Below are positions 10,605 to 25,300 of a stretch of 64,000 nucleotides of DNA, one piece after another. Position 1 is the stretch's first letter, and each line of letters starts with the position of its first letter. The stretch lies in NCBI RefSeq assembly GCF_001625305.1, contig NW_017803938.1:1517-65516 (forward strand), read 5' to 3'. A program made the translations under genes and the position numbers. The notes beneath the pieces were generated by a model. It saw nothing but the letters and a program-made list of their open reading frames with translations. It had not been told where the DNA came from and did no database searches. The stretch comes from Branchiostoma belcheri (taxonomy: Eukaryota; Chordata; Leptocardii; Amphioxiformes; Branchiostomatidae).

Positions 10605-11815
10605 ATGTAATAAAATGATAGCCTTTATTCAAATAGTCCAGTGCAAAAGTGCACATTGTCTCCTAATTCTGACGTGCAAGAATAAAAAAGTGCAAAGTAG
10701 CTGTGCAAAAGTATATACATTTCTAGGTCTTCACACCATAATTTCATTGCAATGATCTTATATCTAGCTATTGCAGGGATATTTTATACAAATATGACTG
10801 TGAACATTCTCAACATTGCACCTTAAAATTTACATTCATTGCTTCCATCTGAAAATTTTAGATAAATTTTGAGAAATAGAAAAATAGTTGGCCCTTTGAT
10901 TCCACCCCTTTACTGCACATGGAACAGTCCGATGCTGTGAAATGCATGCCCAGATTCCTACAGTATCGATGTTCCTTCAACCTTTACAATTTACTAGTAC
11001 TTGGGCCAGAAATTTTACAGTATAATTTTCTATTTTCCAAATTATGTACAGTCATCATGAATTATCTACAAATTCTATATCCTAAATATCTATTGTGAAA
11101 TAAAAATTTTATCTCTGTGTTAAAAGGCAAAAATAGTAAGAACATCACAAATCTAAACGCTACAAAGTAAAAGTAAAATTGACACAAAATCCTTTTGATA
11201 CACTTCAGTGTGCAACATTGGTGGGAAGGTTGTACTGCATAGTATCACATCTCTGGCTTCAACATTATATCCATGCCTGCCAACACAGTATTCTGGAGTT
11301 GGCTAACTTGGCTTATAAAAGTGTAAAATACTGTAAAACTGATACTGCATAGCTTATTGCTTAGTAAAAGCAGCCTTTAATGTTGAGCTTGAAGGCTGAA
11401 AGTTGCTGAACATGATTTCTTGTAGCAGGGGGTTGTAAAGTTGAAGCAAAATTGGCAGCTAGCTATTTTGGATCAATGTTCTTTATAGTACCATGGCACA
11501 TTGTCGTTTTGTAGTTTCTGTTGAGTAGCAGCTGACCAATGATGATGATGGAGTTTCTGTTATCGCATGTCAATTATGTGGTTACCACGAGGGACGAACA
11601 AGGATGTGGTTTCCATGGAAACTGAGGTTTATATAGCGACCATGGCGTCCTGTTTCTTGCTGACCTCTGCCTAAAGGTGCACAATGCGGCAGGTGAGATG
11701 ACTGATGATGAGTTTCCATTATCTTATGTTAATTTTGCGCTTGCCATGGTGATGTATTTATGATGATGATGATTTTCCGTGATGTTAACTTTGCAGTTTC
11801 CATGGTAACAGGGGT
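10605..11815 (-). other. 3' UTR and poly(A) signal of the giant gene
   Basis: After the TAA at 11818-11816 the - strand has no further splice-linked coding. The first strong AATAAA on the - strand is at 10629-10624 (GAATAAAGGC), about 1.2 kb downstream, with cleavage expected near 10,600-10,612. Within it, 11,625-11,700 is a decayed tandem copy of the last exon's 3' end (ATGGCGTCCTGTTTCTTGC on the + strand). Confidence 0.65.
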
Positions 11816-13337
11816 TTACTTGGCGCTCATGGCGTCCTGTTTCTTGCCGAGCTCAGCCTCGAGCTGCGCGATGCGGCGGGCGAGGTTCTCCCTGCGGAGC
11901 TGCAGCGTGGCCAGCTGCTGCTGAGACTGCTCCAGGTGGGAGGGGGACGACGCGCCTGCGGAGAATATACAGACTGGTCAGAACTAGTGTACACAATATA
12001 CAACAACATGAACAGTAGGACAAGGGGAGATAATACAGCCAGATCAGACAATATGCAACTGTGACAACAACAGCACAAGAAGAGGACAAAATATGGGCTG
12101 GCCAGAAGTGAACCAACATGTTGATATGCAACAACAGGGCATGGGGAGAAAATACTGGCTGGTCAGAACTCACTCATAGCAGACTTGAATACTTGGCTTG
12201 TACATTTATTACAATAGGACATGGGTAGGAAATACAGGCTCATCAGAATATTGAGTAGACTGGAACATTTGCAACTGTACAGCAACAGGACATGTCCTAC
12301 CAACTACCCAATCATACAAATGTAGAACTCTACAGACAACAGTCATTTTCCCCTTGTACCATCCTGGAGTGGAACTGTCTCCCACTGGACATGGCCCTCT
12401 GTTCCACCTTGGAGGGCTTGGAGTCACAATTATAATTTATTCCTGCGCAGTAACTTACAATATTGGTGATATCATCTTCATGAAACTGAAGGTGGTCGCC
12501 ACAACAGAAAGAAGAGAAGAACGTACCAGCCATGGCCCTGTCGATACCAGCGCTGAGTTCCTGCTCAGACTTCACCACCTGGGTCAGCTCTTCGGTCAGG
12601 TGGTCCAGCTTGCCCTGCAGGTCGTTCACCTGTGACCTGAGCAGGTCCCTGTGGCTGCGGAGGGCTGCGGGTGCTGCAGGAGGTTTGGTGGTCCTGCGGA
12701 GGGAAGGGTGGGCCATCGTCAAACAAACAAACAAACAAACAACACTGATTACTATACAAAAAGGTTCTTCATTCTTCATCAACCAGTGGGTTTTCAGATC
12801 CGATGTTTTGGTGACCATCTGTCATCTTTTTCTGGGCAACAATAACTGGTTCTGATTCAAATTCCAGCTAGGTGCTCCTGCTGCAGTGTTATACAATGTG
12901 TAAACGAGTCCAAAATGGAGAGACCTGTCACATGACGTTGAATGTGAAAATGCACTGGTTGTTGAAACTTTCTTGTAAAGCCTCTTTTGCCAACAAAATA
13001 TTCACAGAATCTGACGGAACACTGATTGTTAGTGCTGCAAAGATTGCAAATGGCTTTACGATTTTCAATGAAGACAAATTTATGTCCTCTTGGAAGGCAA
13101 ATCAGCACCCTACAATCTAAAGAAGCATCAGCTAGGTAACCATTAAGCCTTAAGGATCACCACAAGCTCCCCTCACCTGTCCTGAGCTTCTTGTGGCTCC
13201 TTCTTGCCCCGGAGTTGTCTCAGCTTGGCAGCGATCACGTCAGTAGCCGGTCCAGACCGGTTCTGACCGGTCAGCGCGCCGCGTAGCTGCGAGTTCCCGC
13301 TGAAGTCCTGGTAGTTTGCCATCCTCTCAGATACATG
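11816..13337 (-). CDS. E79-E81: C-terminal tail and stop
   Basis: Exons: E79 13337-13177 (0-2), E80 12693-12527 (2-1), E81 11955-11816 (from phase 1 to the stop). E79 contains MANYQDFSGNSQLRGALTG and a basic RQLRGKKEPQEA. E80 is a Pro/Ala-rich start then a coil (LQGKLDHLTEELTQVVKSE). E81 is a coil (QQQLATLQLRRENLARRI, AQLEAELGKKQDAMSAK) followed by TAA at 11818-11816. No PDZ ligand or di-leucine signal is obvious at the C-terminus. Confidence 0.85.
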
Positions 13338-16300
13338 CTGCATGGAAACAAAGGGATTAGCAAATATGATTTTTGACGAGTATTTCTCTACAAAGCACAC
13401 GATGAAAAGCTTAACTAGCTACTCTGGGGGGCTTTCGAGATGCACTATGTCTCTTCTTCAACCTGGTAAAGGTCTTGGAGTTCTCTTATTTGCAGCTGAA
13501 CCAAATTTAGCTTGAATGAAGTTCTTGTCTCTGGTGTAACATGAGAAGGATGGCATTTTCAGAAAATACAGGTTTGAGTTTAGGTGTGAATTCCTGCTAA
13601 TGCTCTGGTAATTTGTCATGTCCTCTAAGATACATGCTAACGGAAAATGGGTAATGAATGAACCTGCACCCAGTTTCAGCTTAAATGATTGAATCTTTTT
13701 GTGCTTTCTTGTCAAGTACCAACAGGCCTGAGTCAATGCGTGTGTTGACGTTGTACATAGAATGAAGCTCAAGAGTGCAACTGTCTTTTCTAACTTGCTG
13801 CATCTTTGTTCGGGAGTCAACAACAGCAAAACTCAACTTTTTCTCTGATTCTGTCTTGTTCCGTTAACGCACTTTACATCTTAGTATACACAGTTTTGGG
13901 GAGTGAATAAATTGCTTTCCTACAAACCACTGTGTCAATTATCTTGATCTCCTGCTGAATTCCTTCTTACAAATGTCAGAGAACCACAGAACTAATTTGT
14001 TTTGGCCTTTTTAAAGTTAAAACGTTTGGTGCAACACAAAAAATTCTCTCACCTCGAGCTTTCGACCAGTCACTCTTTCGACTAGTCACTCTTCTTCCTC
14101 AGTCGTCTACTAGACTGAGGAAGACCAGAGTGACTGGTCGAAAGCTCGAGGTGAGAGAACTTTTTGTGTTGGACCAAAAGTTTTAACTCTAAACATGTAA
14201 CTGCCAACACAGTTGAACCTTAATGATTGTTTTGGCCTTAATTACCTGTGAGGAGAACTCTGCCTCGACCGGCGCGGTGACCTTGGTGTTGATGAGTTCG
14301 CTGACGACGTGGCCGCGTTTCTCCGAGGTCGCGCTGTGTCGGAAGGCTGCCTCCAGCGCTGTCCTGCCATTGGCCGGCCGCCCACCAATCAGGGCTGAGC
14401 TGGTGTTGGTGGAGCGCGAACGGGAGAAGAACATGTCCTGGCAGCACAGCTTCATGGCCTGGGGAGAAACGATATAGAACATTCACATTTAACCTCACTG
14501 AGGGCCTGGGGAGGAAAAACACAATCTCACTGAAATCACACTTAAGTGTCAGAAATTGTATGACATTGTATGCCGAAATGCCAGGTTTGTACATTTGTTT
14601 GTACATGCCTTTGAGCAATAAGACCTGAGCTGATATCAGACCATTTTTGGATCACAGATATAACATGGCTAGTCTTGAGCTTATATTATCTACAATCCTT
14701 ACTGTCACTGAGATCACAACAAATTTTTCAACTGACTCGTGACTGAGAAACAAGGTACACTTATCAAAGTTACTTTCAGTCCATGATGAAAAGTAGTCAG
14801 GATGCTATTTGAAAAGTCTACTGTTTAGAGCTTTTATCCACATATTTTTGTACAAATTGAAATCTCTGAAGTCCTAACCTTGTAGAACTCCCGCAGGAAG
14901 TAAGGGTTGTTGTCGTCTGCCAGGTCGTTGACCTTGATGTGGGCCAGACAGTGGAGCAGAACAACGACGAACTCACCCACGGACTCCATACGCTCCTGGA
15001 GGGGGGGAGACAGAACAGGGGACAGAACAGGACAGGTTAACACACTAATACACTGCAATGAACTTATTCAACTACTCATTCTCTGCTTAAACTTTAAATC
15101 ATAATTGTCATAATTCAATATACTACTTAGGACTACATGTGTACTACCAAGAGGTACTTATTTTCATCTCGGTAGGTTTTCTAAGGGCACAATATTGGGG
15201 CCTGCCAGGGATTCAAACCCAGAACCTTCAGATTCTGAGTAAGCAACTCTAACCACAAGACCATCTTGCCACAACCTGGTGCCTGTTCCTAGGTCATTGT
15301 CAAAGGCAAGTAAAAGTCTTAAGCAGTATCAGTATCCGCCTTGCCTACTGGTACAGGAAGACTACATGTTACTGTGTCTGGACCTGTACCTAAACCTTTG
15401 TACTGGTACCTGTACCTGTGCCCATACATGTTGTACCTGATGTTACATTGTACATCTACAGTGTATTAGGTAAATTATGCAGTTCTAGTTTAAAACAACC
15501 ACCCACCTTCCTAATGAAGAGTATCCTCCTGGCATGTTGGTACAGGAAAGAGTGACGGAAGGCGTTCCTGTGGTAGTCGTTGGGCGGCAGGTTGGAGGCC
15601 AGCAGCAGGGTGACCTCAGGCGACCCCAGATGGCGGGCGAGCAGCTGGGTGATGAACACGCCGAAGCGGTACACCACAAAGTGGCTGGGCGTGAGGTCGT
15701 TAAGGTCAACGGCCATCAGGTCACCCGAGCACAGCCACTGCGCGTCCTTGATGTCTAGGTACGGCCGGTCTGTCTTCGCACCTGGGGTGGGGTGGGAGGG
15801 AGTGGTAAAGAAATGAGTCTTCTCTTAACCAAGAACAATCTTTTAATCTTTTTAAAAATTTTTTCTATGTTTTTTTCTGGTTATAAGATCATTGCAGTTT
15901 TTTTAAAACCGTTAACTTTTGTATGGTAGCCTTTTCTTTGTCCTATCTTTTGGGAGCATTGTTAAGTGAACCTTCTATGCAACCAAGTGAGTAAACTTGT
16001 TGGCCAAAAAAAATAGTCCTCCTAGTTTGGTCAATTTTTTTTGTTCAGGCACCGAATGAATTTGGCAAAAATGTACACTTCAGGTTTTGCCTTAATATGC
16101 TTGGTATCATCACCCACTTATCTTTGCCCTGACTGGTACTTGCCCTGTAACTTACCGATGACGTTACCACCAGGCAGTGTGTTTTTCAGCATATCCTCTA
16201 TCTCGGTGATGTGTTGGAACAGTGGAGATTTCACCAGAAGGTCCATAAAGTCCTGCTCCTGGGGTGACCCCGCCGGGAACGGCAGCTTCAGGTCACCCGG

Positions 16301-19300
16301 GGGCAACGCAGGGCCTGATGGGATACCCGACCCCTGACCCTCCTGGTCAAGGGCGTTGGGCGTTGAAGGTCGCAGCATCTGGTTGTTGGTCCTCTCGAAC
16401 TCTTTTGCACCTGGAGGGGGGGGGGTGATGTTCCATGTTACCTTACAGGGGAAGTTTTACCTTACAAGCCTGGAGAACTGAAATAGTAGGAACTGCTGCC
16501 AGGCATCGAAGCACACTGATTCAGGGTACATGATTCAAGTGAGAAGTAAGACTACCACACATTTTCAGATCTTCATACAGTGTAGGTCTTTCTATCTCCT
16601 TTGTACTCTTCCCGTTACTCCTCTGTATAGCCTTTAAAAGTGGTCGTCTCACCCCAGTCTAGAACTTGTAGGAACTACTTCCAGAAGTCAAAGAAAACAG
16701 ATTCTGGGTGCATGACTTTAGGTTAAGTGAGAAGTAAGACTACCACATTTTTTCAGCTGTTCACATGTCTTCTTCTTCCCTTCTCCTCCCTTTCTTTCCC
16801 TCCATCCTCTCCACTCCCATATTTATCCCCTCCCCTCTCTAAACCTTCTCCTCCCACCCTGTCCAAGTCCTCCCTTCTCCTCAGTCCCTCCCCTCAGCCC
16901 CTCCCCCTAAAGCTACCTTCCACACTGATCCTGTTCAGCTGTTCGTTGGCTCTTCTCTCCTCCTCATACTCCTCCTTCTTCCCCTCCTCCTCGATCATGG
17001 CCAGCTGAGCCTTGCGCTTCTTCTCTCGACGGGCCTCCAGCTTAGCCTGGGGACAGGAAGACACGAGGGTAAGAAACAAAATGACTTAGAGAGAGGACAG
17101 GGGGAAGGCGTGGGAGTTAGAAAAAATATCTTTAACTGGCACAAGAGGTACATTTTGTAGGAAGTGCTCAAGCGACAGCAGGCAAGACATTGCATTACAT
17201 GAACTGTTGGTCAGATGTTAGAATATGGTACCTCATCACCATTTAGATGCTATAAAAATAGGACAAACTGGACAAAAACAGGACTAAGGGTGACATGTAT
17301 GACAATGTTTGCAGAAAATGTATCTTGTCTTTATTTTATCTTATTTTTTATTTTCCGGCCTTTTGTATATGTGCCATTAAGTTATTGCACTTCTTTTCAA
17401 TGGGGCCCTGTTTTACGCAACAAAACATAACTGTCATATACAAACAAGCTTGAATGTTCAGACACGTGTTTTGATTCTCAATGGGGATCATGTTTGAACC
17501 TTACACTTCAATGTATGGATATTTAACTACAATGTTGTATAATTTGCCCCTGACCTTGAGCGCGGCCTTGCTCCTCTCCTGGTCCTTCTGCATGGCTTCG
17601 TTTAGCTTCAGCATGTTTTCCTCATGCTCACGGAGAAGTTTCTGTAATAAACAAACAGTCAACAAATGTTACAGAATATAACTCCAACTCCTTATGTAGG
17701 AGTTTCTGTAACAAACAGTCAATAAACATTGTCATATATTAATCCTCATGTGAGTTTCTATTGGTGTAAAAGATGACAGGTATTTAGATAAACAGCAACA
17801 CCAGCAGTTGTCTGCCTTTTGTTTGTCTACGTATTTATGAATTATCGTGTAAACTTCTAGTCTCCACCGTTCCTGTGAAGAAATAGTTTAATAAGAAACT
17901 GTGTTGTCTCACTTCCAGCTTCTACAAGTGAAAATGAGAGGTCATTAACACCAGCCTGAGTGCAACATTAAAACATGAAGATTCCTTTATGGTGAACAAG
18001 GATTTTTTGCATCAATCCAACTATATTATATACAGTGAATTTCTTCATGATAATATATGTGATGCCAGGGCTATATTTAAGCAGCTAATCTGCTGAAGCT
18101 TAGCTACACTGTTCTCGAACACACCCTTGCCACTCGTCAAGAGTTTTCTCTCTATATGTGTGACAGAAACACCAGTCTGAAACTGTGTTATTTGTATAAT
18201 TATAGTTCTCTTTCCTCTCTACATGTACTGTACACTTGTGACAGAAACACCAGAGGCTGAAACCGCATTATTACACTGAAGCAGCCCTATAACTTTTCTC
18301 TCTAAATGTGACAGAATCACCAGGCTGAAACCGCATTATTACACTGAAGCAGCCCTACTCTACTTTTCTGTGTGAAAGAATCACCAGGCTGAAACCGCAT
18401 TATTACACTGAAGCAGCCCTACGGTAAACTCTACTTTTGTGTGTGACAGAAACACCAGGCTGAAACCGCATTATTACACTGAAGCAGCCCAGACTCATGA
18501 GCGCGTCCAGCCTGGCCTTCAGCATGGGTCGTGCCGCGCCCTGAGCTGACCCCATCGCCTGGGTCAACGACCTGTACTCCGCTAGAAGCCGCTGATGTTG
18601 GACAGGAAACAATGGTTATAAATAATGTTAGCAACAACTTCACAGGAGGCGACACATTACAGCACCTGAAATAAACTTGAGGTATCACCAATGTTGGTAC
18701 TTGAAAAGTATTAAAATGTGTTACTACTACAGACCTTAAATATTCAACTCAAGCCAGCCATGCATTGTTATGCCTTTTTTCCCTCAGTAAAATAATAGCA
18801 GACCATGTTTTGCTACAGGCACTGTCAGCTTCTGGTTTGCAAGTGACAAAAAATTTTTAATCAAATTATCAAACCAAAACTTTCACAAAAATTTAACCTG
18901 CAGAACACTGGTATGTGCCTTACTTTGTTTCTACAAGCATCTTATTTATCTAAGAGACATAAAGAGAGAAGAAATCCTTAAGGCTTAATTTAGTTTATTC
19001 TCTAGTAGTTGTTCAAACTTTTACGTCATTCTGTTATTCTGTTATCCTGTTATCCTTGTATCTTATGTATCATGTTACTCAGAATGATGTACATGTAACA
19101 TCACATTCTGATGTATGCATTTAGCCCCATGGGCATGAACATGCAAATAAAGATTCAATTAATCAATTATCTGTTTCTTAGTATCTACAATGTGTCTGAC
19201 AATGTCTTTAAGTAAGTGTCTCTCACCTCCTTCTCGTCCTCTGTAACATTCATCTGCTCCAGTTCCTTCCTTTTCTGCTTCTCTCGTTCCTCCAGCTGTG

Positions 19301-22300
19301 TCTTCGCTCTCTTCTCCCGGTCGGCCAGCCTCTCCTGCTCTCTCTTCTCATCCCTCCTTCTCTCCTCCTCAATCTCCTGCTCAAGGGCACTGCAGGGGGA
19401 CGACAATTTATTTATGATTTTTTAATCCCTTGTCCTGAGGGGCCCATATATATGGGTTGCACAATATATCATACAGTACCATCTATACATAGTTACAGTT
19501 CTAGACAGCTACCTTTATCATGTAGAATTTAGTTATTTTATATTCTATTTCATTGTTGTTTTATGTTTTGTAATTTGCAATTAGCCTCCGGGCACGAATT
19601 GGCAATAAACTTTTCTTCCATCTATATAGCACCCTGTATAATGTACGATTGGGTTTTTTCTCATGGAACACATCACACAGGGAAACACAAGAAAAGAGCA
19701 AGTAACTATGCCACAGCGGGGCAAAAAAAAGTCTAAGGGTCTATGACCTGATTGAAACATGAAATCATCTGAAAATATTGTTTTAAAAATGCCAGCAGGA
19801 CAAGAGATTTATCTAATGAAGATCTACCACATTTGTGGAAGGACACAACACCACCTGTAAGATTTGATCTAGTCTCACCAGTAAAGACCCATTAAGTTTT
19901 CAATAAGTGTGCTGGGATCTTCAACATGCTCAAGGTGTGGTTTTTCATCTCAAACTCTGGCTTTGCATAGAAAGAAACATTGGTTTGAAAAACAACCATT
20001 CCAGCCTTTGATATCTTATTCTGAACCTGAGCGTGCAGGCTCCTCACCTGACTTGGTCCCTGAGTTTCTTCTTCCTCTCCTCCTCCTTCCTCCTCCTGTC
20101 CTCCTTGATCCTCTCCATCTGCTGGTTCAGTTCCTTCATCTTCGTCTCCCGGAAGTCTCGAGCCGCTTCTGCTGCCTTCTCCGCGTCCTGGGTGTACTGC
20201 TCAATAAGGGCAGCCTGGGGAAGGGGGGGTGTGTGCTTCATTACAACAGTTACAGGGACACAACAAACAGCCTAAAGATGGTGGAAGGAGAGGGATGGGC
20301 TCCACCTTCCAATACTGTGGACTAACAACTCACTGCCCCTTTGGCCTCAAAAAGGTACAGGTCTACCTTTACCCTTACTTTCTTGCCCTTGCCCTCTACT
20401 ATGTCATTGCTGTACACCCATTGCTACAGTTTGAACCCCAAACCCCCATAGAGACCCCCATCCCTGCAGGTAGCCCCCCATACAGACCCCCATCCCTGCA
20501 GGTAGCCCCCCATACAGACCCCCATCCCAGCAGGTAGCGCACCTGTTCAGGTGAGAGGTTCTTCATGGCGTCTGCCAGCTTTTTCAGCTGTTTCTCCCAT
20601 TGCTGTACATTGCTACAGTTTGAACCCCTAAACCCCATACACTCATCCCTGCAGGTAGCCCCCCATACAGACCCCATTCTCTGCAGGTAGCCCCCCATAC
20701 AGACCCCCATCCCTGCAGGTATCCCCACCTGTTCAGGTGAGAGGTTCTTCATGGCATCTGCCAGCTCCTTCAGCTGTTTCTCCCGCAGCTCCAGGCGCGC
20801 GTGTGCGTGGTCGATCTGCAGTGACGGCAGAACGTCCCTCTCAGCCTCCGCCAGCAGGGCCGCCGTGCGCTTCTCAAACTCTGACAGCTGTTTCTGGGGG
20901 GACAGGAGACAATAAGGAGGTTTTAGGCATGCAAGAAAGTTCATCTGAGTTGGTAAAATACATAATGAGAATTAAACTGTTCTCCAACTCAAGAGAATTG
21001 ATGTCAGATGTGGGTAAAAGTCACGTGTCTACAGCACTTGAGTCAGAAAGCTGATGAAGACCGAGTGATTTGGTCGAAAATACTAGTGAGTCAATTTTCT
21101 TGAGTAGGAGAACAGTTTAATTATTATTATTTAGGTTTTAGGAAGTTGGAATGGCCTAACAGTAACAAAACTCCTGTTCTCTCTATTCATTCATACAATA
21201 TATGGTGACCAGCCTCTCCAACTCTTTCCTGTGACTGAATGCAATTTGTTTGGAAGAAGGAACAGAGCAAAACAAAATTGAACAGCTACCTTGTGTGCCT
21301 GCTGTAACTCTGCCTTCCTCTTGGCCAGTTCTGGGGCTGCCAGGGAGCCGGCATTGGTCACCAGCTCAAGCAGCTCCTGTGAACAACAGCAGAAAAATTC
21401 AGCTAGATGTATCATATTAAAGTCATCCTACTACAAAATCTGTATCAGTGTATATCTGTACATGAATCTGTATCTTTGCATGAATATGTATTCTGTGCAT
21501 GAATTTGTATCTGATTGCAAATAAAGATATCGAGTGATTCCCCTATAATCATATTAAAGTACATTATGTATTCATCTTGATAGTAGGCATGTTTATGTCT
21601 AGTTAGTTCATTGGATATTGAGTCACTTTGAAGTCTCCATTTTGTGTTGCTACTAAACAATCATTCAGAAAACTGATAAATCTATCTATAAGTCTATGCG
21701 GACAGGTGGTCACTATTTGACTGAGGATCAGCTAAACACAAAGCATAATCCTAAATCTGCTTGTGTTAAGCTGCTGAGCCTAAATAGCGCCCCCTACCTG
21801 CTCCTGTTGGGACACCAGCCTGTCCCTGTCCTTATATAGAGTCAGAAGAGCGCCCCCTACCTGCTCCTGTTGGGACACCAGCCTGTCCCTGTCCTTATAT
21901 AGAGGCAGAAGAGCGCCCCCTACCTGTTCCTGTTGGGACACCAGCCTGTCCCTGTCCTTATATAGAGGCAGAAGAGCGCCCCCTACCTGCTCCTGTTGGG
22001 ACACCAGCCTGTCCCTGTCCTTATACAGAGGCAGAACAGTGCCCCCTACCTGTTCCTGTTGGGACACCAGCCTGTCCCTGTCCTTATATAGAGGCAGAAC
22101 AGTGCCCCCTACCTGTTCCTGTTGGGACACCAGCCTGTCCCTGTCCTTATATAGAGGCAGAAGAGCGCCCCCTACCTGCTCCTGTTGGGACTCCAGCCTG
22201 TCCCTCTCTTTGAATAGAGGTGTATACAGTACTTGAGAGAAGCCTGAACTGCTTGTGTTTAGCTGATGAGCCTAAATAGCGCCCCCTACCTGCTCCTGTT

Positions 22301-25300
22301 GGGACACCAGCCTGTCCCTGTCCTGCTGCCTGCGCTCGGCTGCCTGTGCTCGCGCTGCGGCCCTTGCTGCCTCCGCTTCCCGTCTCTGCTGCTCGTCCAG
22401 GCGAACTGTCTCCTTCAGGTGCCGCTGCTTCAAGACGCGGTAGATGATGTTCTCCGCCTTCTTACCGTCCTGACCTTGGATGGAGTCCGCCAAGGTCGAC
22501 TTCTCGTGGTCCAGCAGCTGTGAGGAGTGGAGAAGGTAATCAGTAACTATACATGTACATTGTATACAGTGCATGAAATTTCCTTCAGTGGTGTACTTTA
22601 CATTAAATTTGGTGAAAGATGAAAACAAGAATCTGATTGTAAGCACCACCCTATAAATATAAGCCCAGCTCTACATATGTACTGTTACGTACCTGCTGAG
22701 TTGCGAGGTTCTCCCTATCATTTTGACAAAATATTTATACATATACACACAACAAAAGTTCAGCTATGCTGGGGAGCTTTTGAGACGTACTCTGTCTCTT
22801 CATCAACCCGATTAAGATCTCGTCTTATCCCTATCCAATTGTTGCTGCATCAGAACCTGGGCCATCTCAGCTCGGTGCTTCTCTGAACCCCCCTATAAGA
22901 CCCCCCCTGTGAGACCCCCCTATAAGACCCCCCTGCTGCGTACCTGCTGAGTTGCCAGGTTCTCCCTGTCCTGTTGCTGCTGCATCAGAACCTGCGCCAT
23001 CTCAGCCTGGTGCTTCTCGGCCAGCTGTGCTGCCTTCTGACGTTTCCTCTCCTCCAGCTTCTTAGCCAGCGTGTTCTTCTGACGCTCTTTCTCCTGAGGA
23101 AGAGACCAAAGAATTCTTGATACTTTGCATATAAGACTCGTTGATTAGAGTTTTCACCAAGCTTTAGAATAAATTTCAATACATTTTGTTAGCCTGGTAT
23201 TGGTCCTATTCTATAGCTGCTCTAACTGCTTTGATGGACTGGTATCCTCATCCCTATCCTCATTCAGACATTTAGCCTGATAAAGTTTGTGTTTGTGTAT
23301 TGAGATCTGTGAGTCAATTTGGTTGCCTGTACAACAGATATTGTGGAAGCTATTTAAGCCACCCTGACTACATCACTCATATAATATTTGTTTGCTTGGT
23401 CATCTCAGCTGGCACACCAAAGGCACAACCTCATATGTGGTTACAATGCTAACTGAGGCTTGGTGATTTAGAAGACAGATATAATCAACTATGTGGCCCC
23501 TTACTCAAGAACTGCAACCAGACCTCTTCTTGCATTGGACAGGGTAGAAAGCTGGCAGACATCTGAATTTGCAGACTGAAATTGCTGTGGAATTTATCTG
23601 TCACTATTGAGTGAGGATATGTGAAGTTGACAAGCAGACTTAGTACACCTCATGTAAATTGTAAGCCTGGCAGACAAATTTCCTGACTAGAGACAAAGAC
23701 AAGTAGCTGTTGTATACTATAGCAAAGCCACCCTGCCTACACCACATCTACTGTCCAACCTGCCACAAGTCTGCTAACAGTTGGAGCAAACCAGACACTT
23801 CTCCATGGGGTAGCTTGTACATGGGAGGAGGGGTTCATAACAGCCATCATCAGGTAAAAAATGTCATTTTATGAAAGACATACACATCATCCTCATCATC
23901 CTCATGATGTCTCCGGATCATTTAATCTGATGAGGTACACTTGATAAAGTTACTTCAGTATGCCCTATCCCTCATAGAGGACACTAGAGCAGTCCCTGTG
24001 AGACTAGCATCTCTCACTAACATTGACAAAAGTGTAGACATAGACATAGACATACACACTGACAAACATTTTGCAAAAGCTGAAAATTCCATAACTTTTA
24101 ATTCTATATCGCTGTAACAAATGATAGAAATGTTCAGCAGTCTGTCCATTTACCATAGAAGCAGATGTGTTTGATCTAAAGATTTAACTCTAAACATGTA
24201 ACTACCAACACAGGTGAACCTTCATGATAGATTCTGACCTTGTCCATGTTGTCTGCCATTTTCTCCATCTCCTGTTGGTGAGCAGCCAGCATCTGTTTCA
24301 CCTGATCCTCCGTCAGGTTCTGTTCCTTCTTCTTTAGCACCAGGTCCCGCTCAAACTGGGCTTTCTGCTGGTCCAGGAGCTGTAAACAGACAGTCAACAT
24401 GTACAACATGTAAACAAACAAACAAACAAACTACTAGGGCCTTCTGCTGGTCAAGGGGCTTGCTACAAACAGTCAACATGTAAAGAAATACACAAACTAA
24501 CACACAACAACTGATTCTACCCTATGATGGTCCTATGATTGCCCAAGAGAAGAATCATAACTTAGTGTCTACATGTATAACTAAAAGGAAACTATCATAT
24601 ACATGCACACAAAGTAACAAACCAGCACATCCCAGTAAGATGGCATCTCTTGATTTTTCATTAAAAATTTAAGATGGACAAAACAGCATAGAACTCTTTA
24701 CCACATGGGTTACAAACAGTGTCATCACATGAGAAGTTCAAACAAGGCCTACTAAAGCACATGAGGGACAGAACAGCCACTAATGGGGGCCCGCAAGCCC
24801 TTTTCCGTAGAGCGTAATCGGCCATTTTAATTCTACGTAGAGCGTAGACGGACCGCTCTTCGCATTTTGCGTAGAGCGTATTGGCCGTTTTAATTCTACG
24901 TAATGGGTTGTAGCCACTTGGAATATATCGTAAAGCGTAATCAAGGGTTCCCGAATTCAACGTAGAGCATTGTCGGGACCCCCCTTGCAGGCCCCCACTA
25001 ATGGGTGGGCACCTAAAGGAGGGTTGTTCCACGATAAATCAAAATCAACAGCGAACATTTTCTCTCATCTATTGTGGTCTTCTTTTGCCCCAAAAAGCTG
25101 AGTTGTAACCATTGTAAAAGGAAACATAATGATATAAATGCAAACAAAGAAACAAAAGAACATATCCTGATAAGACGCGTATGGCACCTCTCGATGTTTC
25201 AATACTCGATAAAAACGTAAGATGGATGAATTTTCTCTCACCAGTTTCTTCTGGTCCTCCATCTGTGTCTCCACAGCGACACTGCTGTTCTCCAGCTCCT

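Noticed and set aside
15200-15275. Functional tRNA gene
   Set aside because: Box A and B are recognisable but the anticodon arm is not canonical and SINE body sequence follows.
16727-17008. 93-residue + strand Ser/Pro/Leu-rich ORF
   Set aside because: It is the complement of a polypurine tract and of coiled-coil exon E74. The same holds for other + strand Ser-rich ORFs opposite E56, E70 and E71.
21780-22130. 116-residue - strand ORF in the 63-bp array
   Set aside because: It is open only because the unit is 21 codons. It starts and ends inside the repeat. Reported instead as a repeat with possible micro-exons.
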